DNA from: JAQIBY01 sp964527535
Lineage (GTDB): Bacteria > Bacteroidota > Bacteroidia > Bacteroidales > ML635J-15
Direction: 5' to 3'
Assembly (NCBI GenBank): GCA_964527535.1
Contig: CAZGPW010000103.1
Coordinates: forward strand, 1 to 24,916
DNA length: 24,916 nucleotides
A program made the position numbers and the translations under genes. The notes beneath the pieces are model-generated. The model was not told where the DNA came from. It worked only from the letters and a program-made list of their open reading frames with translations, and made no database searches. Shown one piece after another: positions 1-7,435 of this stretch (the stretch's first letter is position 1; every line of letters starts with the position of its first letter).

Positions 1-196
1 ATGGTATCTGCATACGGCCTTTATCTGCACAGCAGCACGCTGGTGTTTGCAAGCTGTCCGGACAGGAGTTTCCATCCGGTCACTCTGCCGTACAGGCAAT
101 ACACACAGCGTCCTGCCATGCAGGATGCCGGCCTCCTGCAGGCTGCAACGATGAAGTTTTTTTGTTTTAGAAACCGCGTGTTAGGGCTTTTGTCAC

Positions 197-309
197 GATT
201 TTTGCAAAAAAACGCAAAAATCCCGCCAAAAGGGGTTGTGGGGGTGATTGTGTACCCACGGGTTTCGCATGCTACACCCGTGGTTACAATGATGTCACCC
301 CTTCGGGGT
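197..309. repeat. Cluster of three hairpins, REP/BIME-like intergenic element
   Basis: Three inverted repeats follow one another. GATTTTTGC at 197-205 pairs with GCAAAAATC at 214-222 (9 bp, 8-nt loop). CCACGGGT at 256-263 pairs with ACCCGTGG at 276-283 (8 bp, 12-nt loop). ACCCC at 297-301 pairs with GGGGT at 305-309 around a TTC loop and is followed by TTTT, so the last one could also terminate transcription. The arrangement 'CCACGGGT...ACCCGTGG then CCCCTTCGGGG' resembles the interspersed palindromic elements widespread in Bacteroidota genomes. That comparison is from memory, not from a search. Confidence 0.6.
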
Positions 310-383
310 TTTCGGATTAAGCCATCTGTAAGGAGTTCCATTAATACCTTATACTAAGCATTGTAAAAATTGCTTTTTTTAAA

Positions 384-518
384 CCACCTGTCAGGTCACC
401 CGTTATAAAACTTACACATTAACTGGTTACGCTATATCCTTGCATAATGGGCGACCTAACAGGTGGGAATCACGATAATAATTGCTTATGTTTTTATAAT
501 GGGCGACCTGACAGGTGG
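384..518. repeat. Three-copy near-palindromic repeat (core ACCTGACAGGT)
   Basis: A motif with consensus GGGYGACCTRACAGGTGG occurs three times. It is direct at about 445-466 and 495-518, and inverted at about 384-407. The two direct copies are 52 bp apart. Each copy carries the near-palindrome ACCTG-W-CAGGT (ACCTA in one arm of the middle copy), and a TAAY stretch precedes the GGG. The inverted copy can also pair with either direct copy across a longer loop. Both direct copies contain ATG GGC GAC CTN ACA GGT GG, so they would read MGDLTGG, but neither opens a convincing gene. It may be a mobile palindromic repeat, a protein-binding array or a structured transcript end; the sequence does not decide. 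Confidence 0.6.
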
Positions 519-582
519 TGCTATCAAAAAGGTTTGTGTGGAACCGTATTATCTTGCCGCAGCCCGACGGAGCCGGATTACC

Positions 583-637
583 CTGCCGGCGGTGATGGCT
601 GTGTTTTTGCACTGCAGACATCACCGGTGGCCGGTAG
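583..637. repeat. GC-rich imperfect hairpin
   Basis: The stem pairs 583-597 with 619-637. GGTGATG at 591-597 matches CATCACC at 619-625, and a 4-nt bulge (626-629) is followed by further pairing of CTGCCGGC with GCCGGTAG (one G-T pair). The loop is about 21 nt. The segment is markedly more GC-rich than the AT-rich DNA next to it. No gene is associated. Confidence 0.4.
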
Positions 638-777
638 CAGGCGGAGGCGGAGACCATGTTTTATATAATAGTAAAAATGTCCCCGCTGCCATAAAAACCT
701 TGATTCGAAAGAATTATTAGAAAACACTCAATGAAAAATTTATTTGTGTTATCCAATGCGTTTTCCATATAAACATT

Positions 778-785
778 TATCTTTG
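778..785 (+). promoter_or_regulatory. Bacteroidota-type -7 box (TATCTTTG) for the OmpH-like gene
   Basis: TATCTTTG is an exact match to the TAnnTTTG -7 element used by the primary sigma factor of this phylum. It lies 29 bp before the ATG at 815, which leaves room for a short leader. A matching -33 element is not clear. Confidence 0.55.
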
Positions 786-814
786 CCTTTACAGAAAAAA
801 ATAATTTTAATAAT

Positions 815-1480
815 ATGAAAAATATAAGAAAACTTTTGAACACGTTGATCACGATCAACATTATCCTGGGACTGGCTGTCATCGCTTTGTTTATTGTATT
901 GTTCACAGGATTGGGAGATAAGGCAAATATCTCCGGTATCCCATCCGGTGATAAAGAAAATGTATCCGATACAAAACCCCAGTCATTTGAAGACAGCGTT
1001 ATTTCCGAACGCATTGCAGTGGTAAAGCTTGACACACTGTTGGCTGAGTATAAACTGGCACAGGTAATGAATGAAAATTTGATCAAACGCCAAAAAGAAG
1101 CTGAAGCCAACTTGCAGCAAAAAATGAGCAAATTTGAGAAGGATTATAAAAGCTTTGAGGAGAAATCACGCCTTGGTTCCTTTTTGTCGGAAGCAAGCAT
1201 GCAGACTCAGCAACAGGAGCTTATGAGGCAACAGCAGGAAATCCAGGAGTTAAACCAAACCTTGTCAATGGAACTTGCTGAGGAACAGGAACGGATGACA
1301 CAAGGCTTGTATGATTCAGTGCTGAACCACATGCCTGAAATTAACGATGGCCGGTTTGTCCTCATTCTTGGTGATGCTGTTGGAACAAACGTGCTTTATT
1401 CCAATGATGCCATGAACATCACAAATGAAGTGGTAAACTTTCTCAATAAAAAATACGAAGGCAGAAAAGACGAAGATTAA
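815..1480 (+). CDS. Membrane-anchored OmpH/Skp-family coiled-coil protein
   Basis: The product has 221 residues. An N-terminal hydrophobic stretch (about residues 11-33) is followed by a polar linker to about residue 65. Then comes the OmpH/Skp-type opening RIAVVKLDTLLAEYK, and a long Gln/Glu-rich helix (about 85-165) predicted to be coiled coil. A short C-terminal domain includes GRFVLILGDAVGTNVLY and resembles the returning strand of the Skp core. Family members are periplasmic chaperones for outer-membrane proteins. The hydrophobic segment lacks an obvious signal peptidase site, so this one may stay anchored in the inner membrane (inference). A -7 box lies just upstream, and the glycosyltransferase gene follows after 12 bp, so the two are probably cotranscribed. 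The exact cellular role is unknown. Confidence 0.75.
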   Translation: MKNIRKLLNTLITINIILGLAVIALFIVLFTGLGDKANISGIPSGDKENVSDTKPQSFEDSVISERIAVVKLDTLLAEYKLAQVMNENLIKRQKEAEANLQQKMSKFEKDYKSFEEKSRLGSFLSEASMQTQQQELMRQQQEIQELNQTLSMELAEEQERMTQGLYDSVLNHMPEINDGRFVLILGDAVGTNVLYSNDAMNITNEVVNFLNKKYEGRKDED

Positions 1481-1492
1481 TTATTAGATTGC

Positions 1493-2725
1493 ATGGGATT
1501 TGCAGATAATTATTTTGTCAGGTTTCAGGCAGAGCCTGTCCCTGAATCACAGCCAGTGCCTGAAAATTTAGGTCTGGCTGTTGTTATACCCGCATACAAC
1601 GAACCGGATATTGAGGATACCTTGATTTCGCTTCTGCATAACGATGATCCCGGTTGCATTACTGATGTGATCCTTATTGTCAATGCACCTGATGATGATT
1701 CAAAACAATCAATAGCCAGGAATTTAACCGATTTTCAACATTACAGTGAATTTGCAAAAACACTGGATCATCCCTTTATTCGTTTGTCTGTATTCTGGAA
1801 AACCTTTTCAAAAAAGTATGCAGGCCCGGGATCAGCACGAAAATACGGGATGGACATAGCCCTTGACAGGTTTAACCGAACAGACAATAAAGATGGTGTT
1901 ATTGTATCCCTTGATGCTGATGCCGTGGTGGCAAAAAATTACCTGAAAGCAATACATGACCATTTTAAAAACCATACTGAACAGGATGCCGCTACCATTT
2001 ATTTTGAGCACCCTTACCAGGAGGATGATGACCCCATAATTTTGTATGAATTGTACCTCAGGTATTTCAGGCATGCGCTGGAATGGAGCGGATATCCCCA
2101 TTATTTTTATTTTATCGGCTCTTGTTTTGCTGTAAAAGTATCTGCTTATGCTGAGCAGGGAGGCATGAACCGTAAAAATGCCGGTGAGGATTTTTATTTC
2201 CTGAATAAAATTGAATTGAACGGCAATTTGGGCGAATGCAACGAAACCTTTGTTTATCCTTCAGGCAGAATATCAGACCGTGTGCCTTTCGGAACCGGCC
2301 CTGAAGTGAAAAAAATCAAAGAAACCGGTGGTTACGATGTGTACAGCATTAAAAGCTTTGAATTGCTGTCCCAAGTGGTTCAATGCATTGACAAAACCTA
2401 TGGCATCGAAAAATCCCAATACAAAGACCTGATAAAAGCATTGCCGGAACCGGTTATCGCCTGGATGAACAAAATATATTTATGGGATCACATTCAGGAT
2501 GCGCATAAAAACACAACCGGCAAAAAAGCGTATTTTAAACGCCTTTACAGGTATGTGGATACGTTTAAAGTCATCCGGTTTTTAAACCATGTGTCGGAAA
2601 CCCTGTATCCAAAATCCGATGTAACAAAAGAAAGTGCTCTGCTTGCTGATAAACGTGGAATCCGCTATGATGATGATTCTGGGGATGCGTTGCTGGAAGC
2701 TTACCGGAATTTTGATAAAAATTGA
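1493..2725 (+). CDS. Family 2 (GT-A fold) glycosyltransferase
   Basis: The 410-residue protein opens its catalytic domain with LAVVIPAYNEPDIEDTL (about 28-44), the nucleotide-sugar-binding start of GT2 enzymes. SLDADAVV (139-146) supplies the metal-binding DxD motif as D141-A-D143. GSCFAVKVSAY (209-219) and NAGEDFYFLNKI (229-240) give the acceptor-side GED motif with the probable catalytic base. No membrane segment or signal peptide is visible, so it is probably cytoplasmic. The C-terminal third (about 275-410) has no motif I recognise. Donor and acceptor cannot be told from the sequence. The start is 12 bp after the OmpH-like gene, which suggests an operon and perhaps an envelope polysaccharide or glycoprotein role. 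Confidence 0.8.
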   Translation: MGFADNYFVRFQAEPVPESQPVPENLGLAVVIPAYNEPDIEDTLISLLHNDDPGCITDVILIVNAPDDDSKQSIARNLTDFQHYSEFAKTLDHPFIRLSVFWKTFSKKYAGPGSARKYGMDIALDRFNRTDNKDGVIVSLDADAVVAKNYLKAIHDHFKNHTEQDAATIYFEHPYQEDDDPIILYELYLRYFRHALEWSGYPHYFYFIGSCFAVKVSAYAEQGGMNRKNAGEDFYFLNKIELNGNLGECNETFVYPSGRISDRVPFGTGPEVKKIKETGGYDVYSIKSFELLSQVVQCIDKTYGIEKSQYKDLIKALPEPVIAWMNKIYLWDHIQDAHKNTTGKKAYFKRLYRYVDTFKVIRFLNHVSETLYPKSDVTKESALLADKRGIRYDDDSGDALLEAYRNFDKN

Positions 2726-2745
2726 ATTTTAGTAGCCGAACGACA

Positions 2746-2764
2746 AAAATTTAGTCTAAATTTT
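2746..2764. terminator. AT-rich dyad between convergent genes, possible bidirectional terminator
   Basis: AAAATTTA at 2746-2753 pairs perfectly with TAAATTTT at 2757-2764 around a 3-nt loop. It sits in the 62-bp gap between two convergent stop codons (2725 and 2788). The stem has almost no GC, so termination strength is uncertain. A direct repeat ACAAARATTTAGTC occurs at 2743-2756 and again at 2776-2789, the second copy overlapping the stop codon of the minus-strand gene. Confidence 0.35.
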
Positions 2765-2787
2765 GTATTGACGGCACAAAGATTTAG

Positions 2788-4587
2788 TCAATTAAGTTTA
2801 AATATAGGGTTAAAACGGGTTTTGTATGTGTATGGCATGTCCGGGATACCATTGTTGTTTGTGTCTGGAAAACTCCTAACATAACGGTAAAAGGCAAGCC
2901 ACTCTTTTCCTTCCTGAATACCTTGTTTTTCAGGGTCTAAGTCAATAACGGCATTTCTGATATTTTTCATTATTGTGCCATCTTGTAATTTGGGTTTTAC
3001 CTGCACCAAACCAAAGGTTTTTTGTTTTATCATGCCTAAAAATTCCAGCATATAGGCATTTGCCGAAACAGCATAAAGTTGGTTATTTTTCTTACTGAAG
3101 TCTAAGTTTTTCCAGCCATCGTTTTTATTCCCCAATTCTATTTTTATGATTTTGTTGAGAAAGAATTTATCCGGGTTATAATAAATTCTTACACCGCTAA
3201 AATAACAATAACTGCTGGTAGTGGAGTTTTGTATCATCACTAAAACTTCAAGAATGTTTTTCAGTTCTTTACCGGTAACATATACCTGGGCTAAGGGGTA
3301 GCCCGGGATATCATCTTCGCCTTCTCCAAGTGAGCATATTCTGAAAATATCAGCAATACCCTGCTTACCGTGCATGCCTGGATTGATACGGTCTCTGATC
3401 ACTCCGGATGCGACCATGCTCACATCCGTATGAATTCCATGTTGCTGAATATCGTAATAAATGGCATCCGCTAAAAATGGCCCTAATGTGGAAAGATGAA
3501 GATTCCCACTCTCATCGCAAGCCATTTCAAAATTTGTCTCAAAAACCGGTTGTTCATACTCAATGCCAAAAGTATCCAGCAATACTTCCTGCACCAAATC
3601 CTGTTGTTTGTTTATTTGTGTTTGTATTGATTTTAAACCCCGGACATTATCATCGACAGGGATAAGCCGAAAATCAGAGAAAGAATAACCATTGTTTTCC
3701 TGCATAAACAAAAGACATCCAAGGTTTTGACCTCCTGCACCGGTTTGTACCACAGGGGTGTTATTGCTTATAATGGCTTCTTTTGTTGTGGAATGAGAAT
3801 GTCCGCTGATCACCGCATCTATGTATTTGTGGCCCTTATCAACCAGTTTAATGTCTTCGCCTTCCCATTTGTCACCGGATTTTTTGATGCCTGAATGTGA
3901 GAGGACAATGACAACATCCGCTTTGCCGTTTTTTTTGAGTGCTTTAGCTGTTTTTTTTGCTGCCCTGTAAGGATTTGACATGGTTACAGGGGCTAAATAG
4001 GGTTGCACTTCAACTGCATCCTCTCCATAGATGGCAAGGAAAGCTATGTTTACCCCTTTTTCTTTGTGTATAACGTAGCTTTTGATGGTTCCTTCATCAA
4101 AAAGCGCCTTGAGTTCGTTATCCTGGTCATCCTTGTCATCAAATTCTATATTTGTCAGGAGTAATTGTGGAATTGGCCCTTTTTGCTTTGCCTGATTAAT
4201 AATCCGTGCAAGTGTTGCCGGGCCATAATCAAACTCATGGTTTCCTATAGCGACATAATCATAACCCATTTCTTTCATTAAACCCAATTGAAAGCCGGTG
4301 GTTTTTTCAAGCGGGTGAAAAAGTGATCCCATCAAAAAATCTCCGGCATCCACGGGAAGTACAATATCATTCGGATGTTGGGCTTTTTTTTCCTTTATGA
4401 TAGCTGCGATCCTGGCAAAACCACCCCGGGTTTTATCATCACCGGTTGTTAAGGGTGAATATTCAATTTCGGGCGAATAGCCATTCAGCTTGGAGTGTAT
4501 GTCATTCGTATGCAAGAGGATAATGTTTTGTGCGTACAAATGACAAACAAAAAATACAGATAAAGTTAATGCTGCGAGTGTTTTCAT
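2788..4587 (-). CDS. Secreted bifunctional metallophosphatase / 5'-nucleotidase (UshA/CpdB type)
   Basis: The product has 599 residues and starts with a signal peptide (1 to about 19, LYA|Q). The calcineurin-like metallophosphoesterase domain shows its ligands in order: HTNDIH (D29, H31), DAGDF (D83), GNHEFDYG (N116, H117), LSHSG (H231) and SGHSHS (H263, H265). A 5'-nucleotidase C-terminal substrate-binding domain follows from about residue 345, with GPFLADAIYY and the VASGVIRD region. The family hydrolyses nucleotides or related phosphate esters in the periplasm or at the surface to recover phosphate and nucleosides. The frame can be extended two codons to a GTG at 4593, but ATG at 4587 gives the better signal peptide. 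The gene stands alone, divergent from the cation transporter gene. The substrate could be a mononucleotide, a cyclic nucleotide or UDP-sugar. Confidence 0.85.
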   Translation of the reverse strand: MKTLAALTLSVFFVCHLYAQNIILLHTNDIHSKLNGYSPEIEYSPLTTGDDKTRGGFARIAAIIKEKKAQHPNDIVLPVDAGDFLMGSLFHPLEKTTGFQLGLMKEMGYDYVAIGNHEFDYGPATLARIINQAKQKGPIPQLLLTNIEFDDKDDQDNELKALFDEGTIKSYVIHKEKGVNIAFLAIYGEDAVEVQPYLAPVTMSNPYRAAKKTAKALKKNGKADVVIVLSHSGIKKSGDKWEGEDIKLVDKGHKYIDAVISGHSHSTTKEAIISNNTPVVQTGAGGQNLGCLLFMQENNGYSFSDFRLIPVDDNVRGLKSIQTQINKQQDLVQEVLLDTFGIEYEQPVFETNFEMACDESGNLHLSTLGPFLADAIYYDIQQHGIHTDVSMVASGVIRDRINPGMHGKQGIADIFRICSLGEGEDDIPGYPLAQVYVTGKELKNILEVLVMIQNSTTSSYCYFSGVRIYYNPDKFFLNKIIKIELGNKNDGWKNLDFSKKNNQLYAVSANAYMLEFLGMIKQKTFGLVQVKPKLQDGTIMKNIRNAVIDLDPEKQGIQEGKEWLAFYRYVRSFPDTNNNGIPDMPYTYKTRFNPIFKLN

Positions 4588-4615
4588 ATACACAGGGCTT
4601 TTATAACATCGTAAG

Positions 4616-4632
4616 GAATGTTTTTAACATTC
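4616..4632 (-). promoter_or_regulatory. Small hairpin in the leader of the 5'-nucleotidase gene
   Basis: GAATGTT at 4616-4622 pairs perfectly with AACATTC at 4626-4632 around a TTT loop, 28 bp before the ATG on the minus strand. It would lie in the 5' leader of the nucleotidase transcript, or it could be an operator half-site pair. Function is not determined. Confidence 0.25.
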
Positions 4633-4768
4633 TCTCAGAAAATTGTATTTATGACGAGAATTAAAGGTGTAAATTTAGCAAATTTTTTCTGTATTTAAAT
4701 TGATTTTGCCGGGTAAAAATCATAAATTTACAATGATTTTACTAAATTCTCCATAATTTAGCTGACAA

Positions 4769-5632
4769 ATGGCCGTAAAAAAATCGTATAAAAAAGCAAT
4801 GGTTGCAGGGTGGCTTGCCATCATTGGTAATGTTTTCCTGTTTGGGTTGAAGTTATGGGCAGGCATTATTAGCGGAAGTGTAGCGTTGATGGCTGATGCA
4901 TGGCATACCCTGAGTGATTCGGCATCTTCAGTTGTGTTGATTGTTTTTTACAAATTTGCCAACAAGCCGCCGGACATGACTCATCCCTACGGCCATGGCA
5001 GGTTTCGTTTGATTGCGTCAATCATCATTGGCGTTATCTTGTTTTTGGTGGGGTTGAATTTTGGTGTGGAAGCAGTGCAGAAACTGATCGCGAAAGAGAG
5101 TGCAGATTTCGGTACCCTGGCCATAATTGCAACGGTGGTTTCCATATTGGTCAAAGAAGGCATGGCCAGGTATGCGTTGTATGTTTACAAAAAACTGGAT
5201 TCCCTGGCCCTGAAAGCGGATGCATGGCACCACAGGAGCGATGCCATTTCATCGCTTGTTATATTGGCTGGCATTGCCCTCCAAAAATACGCGTGGTGGA
5301 TAGACGGAGCCTTAGGGATTGTGGTTTCTGTTTTGATCATTTACACCGCCTGGGAAATTGTTCAGAAAGCCATTGATGTTATCCTTGGAAAGAAACCTGA
5401 TGGAAAATTGATTACGGAGGTAAGAAATATAGTAAATGAAACCGCAGGCTTTGATGCCTTGTCACATCATTTTCATCTGCACACTTATGGAGACCATGAA
5501 GAGCTTACTTTTCATGTTGTCATGCCGGGCGACTGGACATTGGAGAAAGTACATAAATGCATACACGAAATGCGTAATGCCATCAGGAAAAAACTGGGTG
5601 TTGAACCAACAATACAGGTAGATGCTAAATAA
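4769..5632 (+). CDS. Cation diffusion facilitator (CDF) family metal transporter
   Basis: This 287-residue inner-membrane protein has about six membrane helices and a soluble C-terminal domain, the normal CDF length. The transport site is visible as HxxxD in helix 2 (DAWHTLSDS, H46 and D50) and HxxxD in helix 5 (AWHHRSDAISS, H154 and D158). That His/Asp set is typical of zinc/cobalt exporters. HPYGHGR (72-78) is the conserved cytoplasmic loop. The C-terminal domain (about 210-287) carries a His-rich HHFHLHTYGDHEE segment that probably binds metal and regulates transport. It should export Zn2+ or a similar divalent ion using the proton gradient; specificity is inferred. Its last 11 bp overlap the start of the next gene, indicating translational coupling. 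Confidence 0.88.
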   Translation: MAVKKSYKKAMVAGWLAIIGNVFLFGLKLWAGIISGSVALMADAWHTLSDSASSVVLIVFYKFANKPPDMTHPYGHGRFRLIASIIIGVILFLVGLNFGVEAVQKLIAKESADFGTLAIIATVVSILVKEGMARYALYVYKKLDSLALKADAWHHRSDAISSLVILAGIALQKYAWWIDGALGIVVSVLIIYTAWEIVQKAIDVILGKKPDGKLITEVRNIVNETAGFDALSHHFHLHTYGDHEELTFHVVMPGDWTLEKVHKCIHEMRNAIRKKLGVEPTIQVDAK

Positions 5633-7295
5633 ATTGATTATAGGTTTTATAAGCTTGTTGTTTATTATTACTAGCATGAATAGCAGGGCGCAGAACACGC
5701 ATGTTGCTTTGATGGAAAAATACAATCATTACCGGGAGCGGCTTGAGAATGAATTTGTCGTGGTCAGTCCGAACGTTGAACATTACGGTGTAAACATTCC
5801 CGCCGTTGACAGGTTCAGCGATCAATGGGGCTACAATCACCTGAGCTGGAGTGACGGAAACAGCAATTTCAACAATTATATTATGTTGCTGGTAACCGAG
5901 ATTGAATTGTTAAAACGCAACGGACAGGATTATACCTCATCGCTTGCAGCCTTGTTTTATACTTTTCTCGCTTTGGAACGACTTGATCTTTATTCCGAAT
6001 ATAACCTCAGGGTGTATCATGATAAAAAGATACTGCATGATGGAGACTCCATAAGGGAATATATTTATTACCCCGGTGATATTAATGGGTTCATGATCAG
6101 AGACGATGTCAGTTTTGGTTTTTGGATGTCAAATCACAAGCATTTTGGCTTTGATTTGGGAAATCCCAATGAAACTTTGACTAAAACAAACAAATACAGA
6201 TCAATATTTCAGGAAGGAACGATTCCCCTGCAGGGAATGAGCCAGGATGTCATTATACATTTATTAGAAGCTTTGGCTGTGACAGGCCATTACCTGGATA
6301 AAGAATATGTGGGTGATATACCCGTGAATTTTATTAACAATATGATCCCTCAGTATTTGGAGGACAAAGGCATTTGGATCAGGGATGTTGTGGATTTTAA
6401 AACCTGGGTTGAGGATTTAAGCCTGCGTTTGCTGCAAACAGTATGTCAGGATAAAAAACAGGCTGCTGTTGTTTATAAGCCCTGGTTTAATATGGGAAAA
6501 GTGACCCCTGTGGAAGCGTTCAAAATACTAAGCACCCGCTGGTACATCAATAACCCTGTAACCGAAAAACCTGTACGTGAAGGATCAGGCAATGACATGG
6601 GTGTTATGGTCAATGCTCATGGTTTTACCCAAACCGTCGAAAAGATTACCGGACGCTGTGATTTAGCGTTTGAAAACTCGAATTCAGGGTTTCTTAAATG
6701 GCTTTTTCAAACCGTTTATTATAAAGAGCTGAAATTACCCCTCGGTGCAGCTATTGCTTTGCCAAGAAACTGGGATGATAACAAAACACGCTCCCTTGCA
6801 GCTTTTGGAAATGTCCACGGGCAACATGCCCCTGTGTTTTTTTCGTTAAGGGAAATCGGGATGAAGCATCGTTACCGGTATTATATATTGACGAATTATT
6901 TGCTGAATCAGGATAAGCTGAAAACACTCTATCACCCGGGCACAAGCATGTGGACACAAGACAGTACATGGTTTGCCGATGTGTTGCAGAACGCACCTCC
7001 GGATGGCCCGTTTTCTGATACAACAAGGGAACATTACAGTGTGTACTGGAGCACCTCATCAAGGCTTATCTGGCCGCAGGATGCACCAACATGGCGTGGT
7101 GCCAAACAATTTGAATACGCCGGGATGGATTATTTGGTTTTGCATAACTTGTACCGCCTTGTGTATTGTGAGAAACCTTATAACTTGAATTATCAGCCGG
7201 TGAGGAAACAGCAGGATTATGCTAATTGGGCGTCAAAGCTGGATAATCAAATAAACAAAAAAGTATTTTTGCATGCTCCTGTAGCAGAGGATTGA
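5622..7295 (+). CDS. Unrecognised secreted protein, coupled to the CDF transporter
   Basis: I do not recognise this 557-residue protein. Residues 1 to about 24 form a signal peptide (hydrophobic core GFISLLFIITS, then SRA|Q), so it is exported. The mature part is rich in aromatic residues and looks largely helical. It has segments such as WSDGNSNFNNYIMLLVTEI (near 75), DINGFMIRDDVSFGFWMSNH (near 155) and LVLHNLYRLVYCEKPY near the end. The alternation of amphipathic helices with Trp/Tyr/His-rich loops recalls helical-toroid carbohydrate-active enzymes, but I see no catalytic motif that proves it. No C-terminal type IX sorting domain or lipobox is present, which suggests the periplasm. The ATG at 5622 lies inside the end of the transporter gene (11-bp overlap), and a hairpin terminator follows the stop. 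Confidence 0.8.
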   Translation: MLNKLIIGFISLLFIITSMNSRAQNTHVALMEKYNHYRERLENEFVVVSPNVEHYGVNIPAVDRFSDQWGYNHLSWSDGNSNFNNYIMLLVTEIELLKRNGQDYTSSLAALFYTFLALERLDLYSEYNLRVYHDKKILHDGDSIREYIYYPGDINGFMIRDDVSFGFWMSNHKHFGFDLGNPNETLTKTNKYRSIFQEGTIPLQGMSQDVIIHLLEALAVTGHYLDKEYVGDIPVNFINNMIPQYLEDKGIWIRDVVDFKTWVEDLSLRLLQTVCQDKKQAAVVYKPWFNMGKVTPVEAFKILSTRWYINNPVTEKPVREGSGNDMGVMVNAHGFTQTVEKITGRCDLAFENSNSGFLKWLFQTVYYKELKLPLGAAIALPRNWDDNKTRSLAAFGNVHGQHAPVFFSLREIGMKHRYRYYILTNYLLNQDKLKTLYHPGTSMWTQDSTWFADVLQNAPPDGPFSDTTREHYSVYWSTSSRLIWPQDAPTWRGAKQFEYAGMDYLVLHNLYRLVYCEKPYNLNYQPVRKQQDYANWASKLDNQINKKVFLHAPVAED

Positions 7296-7310
7296 AAATC
7301 AGAAACTGCA

Positions 7311-7335
7311 TTACGGGATTTGCCGTAAAATTTTT
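7311..7335 (+). terminator. Probable intrinsic terminator after the CDF/unknown-protein pair
   Basis: TTACGG at 7311-7316 pairs with CCGTAA at 7323-7328 (6 bp, 6-nt loop), followed by AATTTTTG. It begins 16 bp after the stop codon at 7295, as expected for the end of this transcript. Confidence 0.5.
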
Positions 7336-7379
7336 GTAAATGATACAAGCATTAAAGGTATTTTAGTCTAATAACTGAA

Positions 7380-7435
7380 GACCGGAGACCGGAGACCGGA
7401 GTCAGAAGAAGTATTCATAACTCCCGACTCCCGAC
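7380..7435. repeat. Short tandem repeat GACCGGA with an inverted partner
   Basis: GACCGGA is repeated in tandem three times at 7380-7400 (unit 7 bp, continuing GTC). It is followed 17 bp later by CTCCCGA-CTCCCGAC at 7421-7435, which is an imperfect inverted complement (about three quarters matched). Low-complexity 'GGAGAC' tracts with inverted partners are familiar between genes in this phylum. This is an observation from memory, not a search. Confidence 0.5.

Larger units (their letters stand above)
1..777. other. Gene-free intergenic mosaic at the left edge
   Basis: No reading frame here looks like a protein family I know. Open frames exist on both strands (for example + from 1 to 357), but they run through palindromic DNA and start and stop without family motifs. 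Three blocks are visible. Positions 1-160 are GC-richer than the flanks and contain small palindromes such as TGTCCGGACA and CCTGC-CAT-GCAGG. Positions 190-310 hold three consecutive hairpins. Positions 384-518 hold three copies of a near-palindromic repeat, followed by another GC-rich hairpin at 583-637. The region may contain a decayed gene remnant, but I cannot identify one. Confidence 0.6.

Noticed and set aside
171..187. Integron attC-like core (GTGTTAGGGC) near a GC-rich palindromic block
   Set aside because: The heptamer GTTAGGG breaks the GTTRRRY rule at the last base, no matching RYYYAAC partner is found at a suitable distance, and no integrase or cassette gene is present.
1..357. 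118-codon open frame on the + strand and a 106-codon frame on the opposite strand
   Set aside because: Both pass through three hairpins, have no family motif, no promoter and no start signal, and overlap each other almost completely.
384..518. CRISPR array
   Set aside because: Only two direct copies plus one inverted copy exist; repeats are imperfect palindromes, and no cas gene is in the window.
447..720. Small genes starting MGDLTGG at the two direct repeat copies
   Set aside because: The shared start arises from the DNA repeat itself. The two frames differ downstream and show no coding character.
4588..4593. Two-codon N-terminal extension of the 5'-nucleotidase from GTG at 4593
   Set aside because: ATG at 4587 gives a standard signal peptide; nothing supports GTG initiation.
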